Shown here piece after piece: positions 54,518 to 62,342 of a stretch of 64,000 bases of DNA. Location of the stretch: positions 525,321-589,320 of the forward strand of contig NZ_RDBE01000010.1 of the NCBI RefSeq assembly GCF_003674065.1, given 5' to 3'. The DNA comes from Nocardioides mangrovicus. GTDB taxonomy: Bacteria > Actinomycetota > Actinomycetes > Propionibacteriales > Nocardioidaceae. The position numbers and the translations under genes are program-made. The stretch's first letter is position 1, and every line of letters starts with the position of its first letter. Under the pieces are notes generated by a model that was given only the letters and a program-made list of their open reading frames with translations, was not told the DNA's origin and searched no databases.

Positions 54518-55903
54518 ATGCCAGCGCAGTCCCCGCCCGGTGAGGGCCAGCCCGTCATCGGCTCCTTCGGCGACCCGGAGATCTTCCGGACGCTCGACCT
54601 CGCGCTGCGCATCGGCGAGCTGCTGCTCTCCTCCGGCGCCGGCGCGGCCGACGTCCGCGCCCAGATGGACAACGTCGCCTACGCCTGCGGGCTGCGCGGC
54701 TACTCCGTCGACGTCACCTTCACCGAGCTCGCGATGAGCCACCAGAGCACGCCCGAGCAGCCCGCCCTGATCCAGATCCGCAACGTGCGCCACCGCGAGG
54801 TCGACTACGAGGACCTCACCCTGGTCGACCACCTGGTGCGCGACCTGGTCGTCGGCCGCATCGACCGCGACCAGGCGGCTACGCGGCTGAACCGGATCGT
54901 CTCCTCGGGCCACGCGCGACCGAAGTGGGCCGTCACGCTCGGGCTGGGCGCGATGGGCGGTGGCGTCGGCCTGGTGCTGGGCGGCGACCTGGTGGTGGTG
55001 CTGATCGCCTTCATCGCCGTGGTCGGCGTCGACCTGCTGCAACGCCGGATGACGCGCAACCGGATCCCGACCTTCTACCAGCAGGTGGCCGGCGGGCTGC
55101 TGGCCACGCTGCTCGCGGTGGGGGTCGACGCCGTGGGCCTGCCGGTGGCCCGGTCGACGGTCATCACGGCCGGCATCATCCTGCTGCTGGCGGGCGTCAG
55201 CTTCCTCGGCGCGATCCAGGACGCGCTCACCGGCTTCCCGCTCACCGCCGGCGCCCGCATCCTCGAGGCGATCATCGCCACCGCCGGCGTCATCGGCGGG
55301 GTCAGCGGCGGCCTGCAGCTGGCCCGGGTGGTCGGGCTGCCGCTGGGGACGCTGGATCCGGGGGTGATCACCTACGGCGACGTGGCCCTCATGGGCCTCG
55401 GCGGCGCGATCACCGCCGCGGCGTACGCGTACTCCTCCTACGCGCCGTACCGCGCGCTGCTGCCGGTGGCGGTCATCGGCGCCGCGGCGGTGCTCGTCTA
55501 CCGGCTGATGTTCGACCGGGGCTTCGGCGTCGCCTGGGCCTCGGGGGTCGCCGCGCTGGTCGTGGGCCTGGTCAGCTTCTCGGTCGCCGGCCGGGCCCGG
55601 GTCCCGGCCCTGGTGGTAGTCACCGCGGCGATCGTGCCGCTGCTGCCCGGCCTGTCGATCTACCGGGGGCTGGCGCTGCTCTCCGACGGCGGCAGCACCG
55701 GGCTGCTGGCGATGGTCACCGCCGCCGCGATCGCCATCGCGCTCAGCTCGGGAGTGATCCTGGGCGAGTACATCGCCCAGCCGCTCAAGCGCGAGGCCCG
55801 CAAGCTCGAGACTCGGCTCGCCGGACCGCGCCTGGTGGGACCGCTCACTGCCCGCGCTTCGAGTCCGACCCGCCGCCGAAGGTCTCGTCGAACCAGCCCC
55901 TGA
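54518..55903 (+). CDS. thrE: Threonine/serine exporter ThrE
   Basis: A 461-aa exporter of the ThrE family: N-terminal cytoplasmic hydrolase-like domain (about 1-135, LDLALRIGELLLSSGAGAADVRAQM) and ten hydrophobic helices (about 145-450), with FLGAIQDALTGFPLTAGARI (DUF1212 region) and a C-terminal DUF3815-like region. Exports threonine and serine; substrate inferred from family. Start ATG at 54518. Its 3' end overlaps the convergent M48 gene by 59 bp. Confidence 0.88.
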   Translation: MPAQSPPGEGQPVIGSFGDPEIFRTLDLALRIGELLLSSGAGAADVRAQMDNVAYACGLRGYSVDVTFTELAMSHQSTPEQPALIQIRNVRHREVDYEDLTLVDHLVRDLVVGRIDRDQAATRLNRIVSSGHARPKWAVTLGLGAMGGGVGLVLGGDLVVVLIAFIAVVGVDLLQRRMTRNRIPTFYQQVAGGLLATLLAVGVDAVGLPVARSTVITAGIILLLAGVSFLGAIQDALTGFPLTAGARILEAIIATAGVIGGVSGGLQLARVVGLPLGTLDPGVITYGDVALMGLGGAITAAAYAYSSYAPYRALLPVAVIGAAAVLVYRLMFDRGFGVAWASGVAALVVGLVSFSVAGRARVPALVVVTAAIVPLLPGLSIYRGLALLSDGGSTGLLAMVTAAAIAIALSSGVILGEYIAQPLKREARKLETRLAGPRLVGPLTARASSPTRRRRSRRTSP

Positions 55904-56870
55904 CGCTCCCGGCCACGCCGGCGGTGTCCTGCACGATCCGCCCCAGCGCGTCACCGGCCTTGCGGAAGGCGTCGCTGTAGCTGCGCGCCGCCTCCGAGGC
56001 GGCCTGGCTCATCGAGGCGTCGGCGTCGTCCTCACGGCGCGGGTAGTCGCCGCCCAGGAGGGCGGTGTACTCCCCGGAGTCCACCCATCGACGCAGCTCG
56101 GCGGCGCGGACGACGGCGAACGGATGGGTCTGCGACTGCAGCAGCGACAGCTTGGTGAGCACCTCGCGCACGTCGCCGCCCTCGTCGTACTCCTGCCCCT
56201 GGGCGATGAAGGAGGTGGTGTCGAGCTCCTCGAGGTGACCGCCGCTGGCCAGCTGCATGTGGACACGGGTCGCCGTCGCCGGGTCCTGGGTGGCCAGCAG
56301 ACCGGCGCGGTCGGCCGACAGCTCGGCCTTGCGCTGCCACTCCAGCAGCGCCGCCCGGATCAGCCGGATCGGCACTCCGGCCAGGGGGATGAACCCGAGC
56401 CGGAGCAGGGTGTCGAGCATCGTGCGGTAGACCGCGTGCCCGCTCAGGGCATGGCCGAGCTCGTGGCCGATGACGAAGCGCATCTCCTCCTCGTCGAGCA
56501 GGTCGACCAGCGCGGAGTTCACCACGATGATCGGCTTGTCGAGACCGATCGTGACGGCCCCCAGCAGCGGGTTCGCCGAGACGAACAGCTCCGGCACCCG
56601 GTCGGCGTCGAGGGTCTCGCAGGACTCCAGCAGCAGCCGGTGCAGCCGCGGGAACTGCCGCTCGTCGACCCGGACGGCGCCGCCCAGCAGCTGCAACCGG
56701 ACCCCGCGCTGCACCCGGAAGCCGTTGAGGAACTTCAGCAGCGTGTCGAAGCCCTTAAGCTTGCGCAGCGCGGTGAGCGCGCCACGGTCGGCCGGGTGCT
56801 CCCAGGCCCGGGAGCTGACGCCGGTCAGCGTGACCCGGTGGCGGACGGGCTGGTTCGACGACTCCGTCAT
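55845..56870 (-). CDS. M48 family metallopeptidase (HtpX/Ste24-like)
   Basis: A 341-aa zinc protease with HELGHALSGHA, HELGH at residues 136-140, a third ligand near AELSADRAG, and a hydrophobic segment (about 155-172) after the active site. The C-terminal part (about 260-341) is long and polar. May act on membrane or stress-damaged proteins. A CACAAT hexamer 6 nt before the ATG suggests a leaderless start. Confidence 0.9.
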   Translation of the reverse strand: MTESSNQPVRHRVTLTGVSSRAWEHPADRGALTALRKLKGFDTLLKFLNGFRVQRGVRLQLLGGAVRVDERQFPRLHRLLLESCETLDADRVPELFVSANPLLGAVTIGLDKPIIVVNSALVDLLDEEEMRFVIGHELGHALSGHAVYRTMLDTLLRLGFIPLAGVPIRLIRAALLEWQRKAELSADRAGLLATQDPATATRVHMQLASGGHLEELDTTSFIAQGQEYDEGGDVREVLTKLSLLQSQTHPFAVVRAAELRRWVDSGEYTALLGGDYPRREDDADASMSQAASEAARSYSDAFRKAGDALGRIVQDTAGVAGSVRGWFDETFGGGSDSKRGQ

Positions 56871-56900
56871 GCAGCCATTGTGCAGCCCGGTTCGAGCCGA

Positions 56901-57500
56901 TCAGGCGGGAATGGGCTGATCGTCCTCACGTGGCCCGAAGATGCACATCTCGTCCAGCCGCTCCGCCGGCGCCCGTCCCTGACCCCGACCCCACGCCTGC
57001 ATCTGGCTCCGCGAGCGGCGCGAGAACAGCCCGCGGAACAGCTCGTAGTCGTCGGCCTCGACGTCGGCGGGCACCTTGCTGCGCAACGCGTCGACGATCG
57101 GCTGCCAGTACGCCGCCGGCGGCCGGCCCTTGCCCAGCGCCTCGTGCAGGTCGGTGTGGTGGACGGCGATGTCCCACACGATCGCCGGGCTCGGGTTGTC
57201 GACGAGCGAGGCCGCCACCGCGTCGGTGTTGGCGTTCAGCTCGGCGAGGAGCTCCTCGATGCCGGCGCCACGGCGCTCGTCGACCGCCCGCTGAGTCCAT
57301 TCCGGCCCGGGGATGCCGTCGGTGCGCTCGGCCAGGACGTCGGCCGGCACGCCGGCCATGTGCCGCAGCACGTCGTGCACCGTCCACTGCGGGGTCGCCG
57401 GGACCGTCGTCGCCAGCTCGGCCTCACCCAACCCCGGAGCCAGCGCGCTCACCGCCTCGACGTGCGTGCGGTACAGGTCGCCCCACTCGGTGTCCGCCAT
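56901..57500 (-). CDS. Maleylpyruvate isomerase-like (mycothiol-dependent, DinB fold) protein
   Basis: A 199-aa four-helix protein of the DinB/maleylpyruvate-isomerase superfamily with TVHDVLRHMAGVPADV (metal His) and IVWDIAVHHTDLHEALGK (His-rich metal motif). Relatives use mycothiol to isomerise or transfer thiol conjugates. Leaderless-type TAGCGT lies 6 nt before the ATG at 57500. Function otherwise open. Confidence 0.8.
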   Translation of the reverse strand: MADTEWGDLYRTHVEAVSALAPGLGEAELATTVPATPQWTVHDVLRHMAGVPADVLAERTDGIPGPEWTQRAVDERRGAGIEELLAELNANTDAVAASLVDNPSPAIVWDIAVHHTDLHEALGKGRPPAAYWQPIVDALRSKVPADVEADDYELFRGLFSRRSRSQMQAWGRGQGRAPAERLDEMCIFGPREDDQPIPA

Positions 57501-57506
57501 GGCGTC

Positions 57507-57512
57507 ACGCTA
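57507..57512 (-). promoter_or_regulatory. Putative leaderless -10 element
   Basis: TAGCGT on the minus strand 6 nt before the ATG at 57500. Confidence 0.5.
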
Positions 57513-57534
57513 GGCCCGCGCCACCCGGTAGGCC

Positions 57535-57593
57535 TAGTCCAGATCAAGTTGCTCCGTCCTGGCCTCCCACAGCGACCAACTTGATCTGGACTA
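57535..57593. repeat. 59-bp palindromic element, TAGTCC-tip family (copy 3)
   Basis: Perfect 17-bp arms TAGTCCAGATCAAGTTG at 57535-57551 and inverted at 57577-57593, with a 25-nt loop that pairs poorly. The right tip supplies the TAG stop codon of hutU. Shares TAGTCCAGA with copy 2 and TAGTC-AGA with copy 1, while the inner arms differ from both. Confidence 0.93.
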
Positions 57594-59243
57594 CCCCCGC
57601 ATCGGGACGCGTACGCCCCGCTCGTCGGCCACCTGAGCCGCCTCGTCGTAGCCGGCGTCGACGTGGCGGATGACGCCCATGCCGGGGTCGTTGGTCAAGA
57701 CGCGCTCGATCTTCGCCGCGGCCAGCTCGGTGCCGTCGGCGACGCAGACCTGGCCGGCGTGCAGCGAGCGGCCGATGCCGACGCCGCCGCCGTGGTGGAA
57801 GGACACCCAGGTGGCGCCGGAGGCGGTGTTGACCAGGGCGTTGAGGATGGCCCAGTCGGCGATGGCGTCCGAGCCGTCCTTCATCGCCTCCGTCTCCCGG
57901 TAGGGGGAGGCCACCGAGCCGCAGTCGAGGTGGTCGCGGCCGATGACCACCGGCGCGGAGAGCTCGCCGCTGGCGACCATCTCGTTGAACTTCAGGCCGG
58001 CCAGGTGCCGCTCGCCGTAGCCGAGCCAGCAGATCCGCGCGGGCAGGCCCTGGTAGTGCACGCGTTCTTGGGCCATCGTGATCCAGGTCCGCAGCCGCTC
58101 GTTGTCGGGGAACAGCGCGAGGATCGCCTCGTCGGTCTTGCGGATGTCCTCGGGGTCACCGGAGAGCGCGGCCCAGCGGAACGGGCCCTTGCCCTCGCAG
58201 AACAGCGGTCGGATGTAGGCCGGCACGAAGCCGGGGAACGAGAACGCCCGGTCGTAACCGCCCTTGCGAGCCTCGTCGCGGATCGAGTTGCCGTAGTCGA
58301 AGACCTCGGCGCCGGCGTCCTGCAGCTCCACCATCGCCCGCACGTGCACGGCCATCGACGCCTGCGCGTCCTTGGTGAAGCCCTCCGGGTCGCGCTCGGC
58401 GGCGTCGTGCCAGTTCTCGAACGCGACACCCGTCGGCAGGTAGGAGAGCGGGTCGTGCGCGGAGGTCTGGTCGGTGACGACGTCGACCGGCGCGCCCAGC
58501 TCGACCAGTCGCGGCAGCAGCTCGGCGGCGTTGCCCAGGACGCCGATGGAGACCGCCTGCTTCTCGTCGCGGGCCTTGATCGCCCGCTCGACGGCGTCCT
58601 CCAGCGAGTCGGCCTGCTCGTCGAGGTAGCGGTGCTCGATGCGACGCGTGATGCGCGCCTGGTCCACCTCGATGCAGATCGCGACACCGCCGTTCATCGT
58701 GACCGCCAGCGGCTGGGCGCCACCCATGCCGCCCAGACCGGCGGTGACGGTGATGGTGCCGGCCAACGTGCCGCCGAAGCGCTTGTCGGCCACGGCGGCG
58801 AACGTCTCGAACGTGCCCTGCAAGATGCCCTGCGTGCCGATGTAGATCCACGACCCGGCCGTCATCTGGCCGTACATCGTCAGGCCGAGGTCCTCCAGGC
58901 GGCGGAACTCCTCCCAGTTGGCCCAGTCGGGCACCAGGTTGGAGTTGGCGATGAGCACCCGCGGCGCCCACTCGTGGGTGCGCATGACGCCGACGGGCTT
59001 GCCCGACTGCACCAGCATCGTCTCGTCGTCCTCGAGGTCACGCAGGGTGCGCACCAGGGCGTCGTAGGCCTCCCAGCTGCGGGCCGCGCGGCCGGTGCCG
59101 CCGTAGACGACGAGGTCCTCGGGTCGCTCGGCGACCTCGGGGTCGAGATTGTTCATCAGCATCCGCAGCGGTGCCTCGGTCTGCCACGACTTCGCGGTCA
59201 GCTCGGTGCCGGTGGCGGCGTGGATGGGGAGTCGTTCGTTCAC
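57591..59243 (-). CDS. hutU: Urocanate hydratase (urocanase)
   Basis: Converts urocanate to 4-imidazolone-5-propionate with NAD+, second step of histidine degradation. 550 aa, full length. Motifs: [56 protein letters not shown] and [20 protein letters not shown]. The GTG at 59243 has GGAG 7 nt upstream and overlaps the hutH stop (GTGA). The stop codon TAG lies within the palindromic element at 57535-57593. Confidence 0.97.
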   Translation of the reverse strand: MNERLPIHAATGTELTAKSWQTEAPLRMLMNNLDPEVAERPEDLVVYGGTGRAARSWEAYDALVRTLRDLEDDETMLVQSGKPVGVMRTHEWAPRVLIANSNLVPDWANWEEFRRLEDLGLTMYGQMTAGSWIYIGTQGILQGTFETFAAVADKRFGGTLAGTITVTAGLGGMGGAQPLAVTMNGGVAICIEVDQARITRRIEHRYLDEQADSLEDAVERAIKARDEKQAVSIGVLGNAAELLPRLVELGAPVDVVTDQTSAHDPLSYLPTGVAFENWHDAAERDPEGFTKDAQASMAVHVRAMVELQDAGAEVFDYGNSIRDEARKGGYDRAFSFPGFVPAYIRPLFCEGKGPFRWAALSGDPEDIRKTDEAILALFPDNERLRTWITMAQERVHYQGLPARICWLGYGERHLAGLKFNEMVASGELSAPVVIGRDHLDCGSVASPYRETEAMKDGSDAIADWAILNALVNTASGATWVSFHHGGGVGIGRSLHAGQVCVADGTELAAAKIERVLTNDPGMGVIRHVDAGYDEAAQVADERGVRVPMRG

Positions 59244-60781
59244 TGGAGTTCTCCGATCACGGGCTGGACGGCGGCGACGACGGCGCCGGAGCGGACGAGA
59301 CCCACGACGGTCTCGATCTCGGGGGCGAGGTGGCGGTCCGGACCCGGACCCTCGACGCCGCTGGCGCGCAGCAGGTCGACGACCGCGCCGGTGGCCGGCG
59401 ACGGCGCGAGCGGACGGCGCAGGTCGAGCGCCCGGGCGGCGGTGAGGACCTCGATCGCCAGCACGCGTGCGAGCCCGTCGACCGACCGGCGCAGCTTGCG
59501 TGCCGCCGCCCAACCCATCGAGACGTGGTCCTCCTGCATCGCCGAGGAGGGGATCGAGTCGACGCTGGCGGGGTTCGCCAGCCGCTTGAGCTCCGAGACG
59601 ATCCCGGCCTGGGTGTACTGGGCGATCATGTGGCCCGAGTCGACGCCGGGGTCGTCGGCCAGGAACGGCGGCAGCCCGTGGTTGCGGGCCTTGTCGAGGA
59701 ACCGGTCGGTGCGCCGCTCGCTGATCGAGGCGACATCGGCGGCGACGATGGCGGCGAAGTCGAGCACGTAGGCCACCGGGGCGCCGTGGAAGTTGCCGTT
59801 GGACTCGACGCGTCCGTCCTCGAGGACCACCGGGTTGTCGACCGCGGAGTCGAGCTCGCGGGAGGCGACCAGCGCGCAGTGCTCCAGGGTGTCGCGAGCA
59901 GCACCGTGCACCTGCGGCGAGCAGCGCAACGAGTAGGCGTCCTGCACGCGGTTGCAGTCGGGCCCGCGGTGCGAGGCGACGACGCCGGAGTCGCGCAGGA
60001 GCGCGGTGAGATTGGCTGCCGACCGGGCCTGGCCGGGGTGCGGGCGCAATGCCTGCAGCTCGGGAGCGAACACGCGGTCGGTGGCCAGCTGTCCCTCCAC
60101 CGACATCGCGGCGGCGACGTCGGCGGTCTTGAGCAGCACCTCGAGGTCGCGCAGCGCGAGCACCAGCATGCCGAGCATGCCGTCGGTGCCGTTGATGAGC
60201 GCGAGCCCCTCCTTGGCCCTGAGCTCCACCGGCTCCAGGCCGGCCGCGGCGAGCGCGTCGGCGGCGTCGACGAGGGCACCGGAGGCGTCGTGCACCGACC
60301 CCTCGCCGAGCAGCGCCAGTGCGCAGTGCGAGAGCGGAGCGAGGTCCCCGGAGCAGCCGAGTGAGCCGTACTCGTGCACCACCGGCGTGATCCCGGCGCT
60401 GATCAGCCCCGCCATCAGCTGCGCGGTCTCCGGGCGCACCCCGGTGTGGCCGGTGGCCAGCGTCGAGAGCCGCAGCAGCATCAGTGCGCGCACCACCTCG
60501 CGCTCGACCTCGGGCCCCGATCCGGCGGCGTGCGAGCGGACCAGCGACCGCTGCAGCTGCTCGCGCATCTCGGTGGGGATGTGGCGGGTGGCGAGCGCGC
60601 CGAAGCCGGTGGAGATCCCGTACGCCGGCGTCGGCGCAGCGGCCAGCTCCTCCACGGCCTGACGCGCGCGGGCCAACGCGGTCAGCGCGTCGTCGCCGAC
60701 CACCACGGGTGCGCCGTCACGGGCGACCGCGACGACGTCGTCGAAGCTGACCGGACCGACGCCCACGACCACGGGTTGCAT
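59240..60781 (-). CDS. hutH: Histidine ammonia-lyase
   Basis: Deaminates L-histidine to urocanate, first step of the pathway. 513 aa. The MIO-forming loop reads [12 protein letters not shown] with Cys143-Ser144-Gly145; Cys replaces the more familiar Ala, a variant I believe is common in actinobacterial enzymes, and Ser-Gly are retained. Also [49 protein letters not shown] and [14 protein letters not shown] at 60781. Confidence 0.97.
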   Translation of the reverse strand: MQPVVVGVGPVSFDDVVAVARDGAPVVVGDDALTALARARQAVEELAAAPTPAYGISTGFGALATRHIPTEMREQLQRSLVRSHAAGSGPEVEREVVRALMLLRLSTLATGHTGVRPETAQLMAGLISAGITPVVHEYGSLGCSGDLAPLSHCALALLGEGSVHDASGALVDAADALAAAGLEPVELRAKEGLALINGTDGMLGMLVLALRDLEVLLKTADVAAAMSVEGQLATDRVFAPELQALRPHPGQARSAANLTALLRDSGVVASHRGPDCNRVQDAYSLRCSPQVHGAARDTLEHCALVASRELDSAVDNPVVLEDGRVESNGNFHGAPVAYVLDFAAIVAADVASISERRTDRFLDKARNHGLPPFLADDPGVDSGHMIAQYTQAGIVSELKRLANPASVDSIPSSAMQEDHVSMGWAAARKLRRSVDGLARVLAIEVLTAARALDLRRPLAPSPATGAVVDLLRASGVEGPGPDRHLAPEIETVVGLVRSGAVVAAVQPVIGELQ

Positions 60782-60856
60782 GCGGCCCACTCTCGCGTCG
60801 CCGCGCCTACCCCGGAAGACCGAGCGTCGACCACCCGTCTCGGATGCGAGACGCAC

Positions 60857-61813
60857 TCAGTACTGGTGGAACCAGTCGCCCAGCCGCGAGACGCCGTCGG
60901 GGCAGGTGACGATCCGGTCGCGCCCGGTCTCGGCCGAGCCGTCGACCCACTGCGACATCACCGCCGAGCCGCCCTGGAACATCCGCTCCACTCCGCACCG
61001 GCGCAGCGCCTCCGCCCGCGACGTCATCCCGGCCGCGCGCCACTCCGGGAGCTCGAGGCGCAGATCGCCGACGACCTCCTGCCACAGGTGCTGGGTGGAG
61101 TAGACGCCGACGCGATAGCCGGCCGCCTGGTAACCGCGCACCGCCCCGCGCACGACGGCCGCGTTGGCCTTCGGGTCCGCGCTCCAGGCGAAGTCGTTGA
61201 CGGGCTCGACGTCGACCCACACCACCGGCGCGCGCAATCCCGCGCCCTTCATCGTGGCCACGTTGAACCGCGCCTGGGCGTACCCCACGTTGCCGAGCAT
61301 CCCGAGCGGAGTATCGCCGTCGTAGGGCCCGGCGCCGCCCTCGCGCGTCAGCGTCGCCTCGTCCGGATAGCTCACCACCGAGTACGCCGCCGCGAGCAGG
61401 TGGCGCTGCGCCACCCACTGCACCTGCGACGCCAGGCACGGGTTGGCGGTGAAGCCCGGGGAGTTGGTCAGCCCGAGCACGACGAACCGCGCCGTGGGCA
61501 GCGGCATGGCCAGCCCCTTGCTGCGCTTCTGCGGGATGCCCATCCCCTTGGGGCACTGCGGCCAGGAGACGTCGGCACCTTCCACCGGCCCATCGCCGCC
61601 ATCCAGGTTCTGGGCCTGGGCGGAGGCGATGCTCTCCAGCCCCGACGGCACTAGCGACGTCGGGCTCGGCGACGACCGGGCCGGGCTGCTCGCCGACGAG
61701 GACGGCGACAGGGCCGGTGTGGGCGCCCGTGCGGGCGACTCGGCCGCAGCGTGTCCACCGCACCCGGCCAGCAGCAGCGGGGCCGCCGCCAGGCGCACGA
61801 AAGCGATCCTCAT
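60857..61813 (-). CDS. Lipoprotein with predicted TIM-barrel hydrolase-like domain (Rv2525c/DUF1906-like)
   Basis: A 318-aa predicted lipoprotein: signal peptide with lipobox LLAGC near residue 18, a Ser/Pro/Ala linker (about 20-60) and a domain starting GADVSWPQCPKGMGIPQKR, with VVLGLTNSPGFTANPC, APVVWVDVEP and a segment GYRVGVYSTQHLW. The DVSWPQ start and WVDVEP are typical of glycoside-hydrolase-like DUF1906/GH25-type barrels exported by actinobacteria. Enzymatic activity is not certain. Confidence 0.75.
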   Translation of the reverse strand: MRIAFVRLAAAPLLLAGCGGHAAAESPARAPTPALSPSSSASSPARSSPSPTSLVPSGLESIASAQAQNLDGGDGPVEGADVSWPQCPKGMGIPQKRSKGLAMPLPTARFVVLGLTNSPGFTANPCLASQVQWVAQRHLLAAAYSVVSYPDEATLTREGGAGPYDGDTPLGMLGNVGYAQARFNVATMKGAGLRAPVVWVDVEPVNDFAWSADPKANAAVVRGAVRGYQAAGYRVGVYSTQHLWQEVVGDLRLELPEWRAAGMTSRAEALRRCGVERMFQGGSAVMSQWVDGSAETGRDRIVTCPDGVSRLGDWFHQY

Positions 61814-61927
61814 CGCGGGGCATCGTCGCAGACCATCACCGGCGGCGACACCCGCGCGTAGGGCCGCGCGGGCTGGGTATGGACCTAGCCAGGGTCCTCG
61901 CCGTGGGGCACCCGAGAAGGAGTGGAC

Positions 61928-62332
61928 ATGAGCACCAGCGGATGGATCATCCTCATCGTCGTCGTGGTCGTCGTACTGGCCGTGGCGCTGGCCGTGGCCG
62001 CCGCGGCCCGCAACCGCAGCCGGGCCGCCCGGCGCGACGAGGCGCAGGCCAAGCGGGAACAGGCGGCCGGCGACGCGACCCACCTGGCGGACTCCGGTCG
62101 GCGAGCCCAGCAGGCCGAGGCGGAGGCGGAGGCGGCGCGGCTGCAGGCCGAGCGCGCGGAGTCCCGGGCCAGCGAGGCCCGTCAGGTCCACGACGTGGAG
62201 CGCGCCGAGCACGAGGACCAGGTCCGCGAGGCCGACCGCATCGACCCCGACGTCGACCACCGCTCCCGCGACTACGAGCCGCGGACCCTCGAGGACGGCA
62301 CCGGCGAGGCGGGCCCGCAGCAGCCGCGCTGA
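61928..62332 (+). CDS. Small membrane protein with cytoplasmic coiled coil
   Basis: A 134-aa protein: one N-terminal transmembrane helix rich in Val/Leu/Ile (about 6-27), then a highly charged coiled coil (about 30-105, RDEAQAKREQAAGDATHLADS...AEAEAEAARLQAERAE) and a polar tail. AAGGAG precedes the ATG at 61928. Function unknown; resembles small stress-related membrane proteins of actinobacteria. Confidence 0.8.
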   Translation: MSTSGWIILIVVVVVVLAVALAVAAAARNRSRAARRDEAQAKREQAAGDATHLADSGRRAQQAEAEAEAARLQAERAESRASEARQVHDVERAEHEDQVREADRIDPDVDHRSRDYEPRTLEDGTGEAGPQQPR

Positions 62333-62342
62333 CCGGGCCCTC

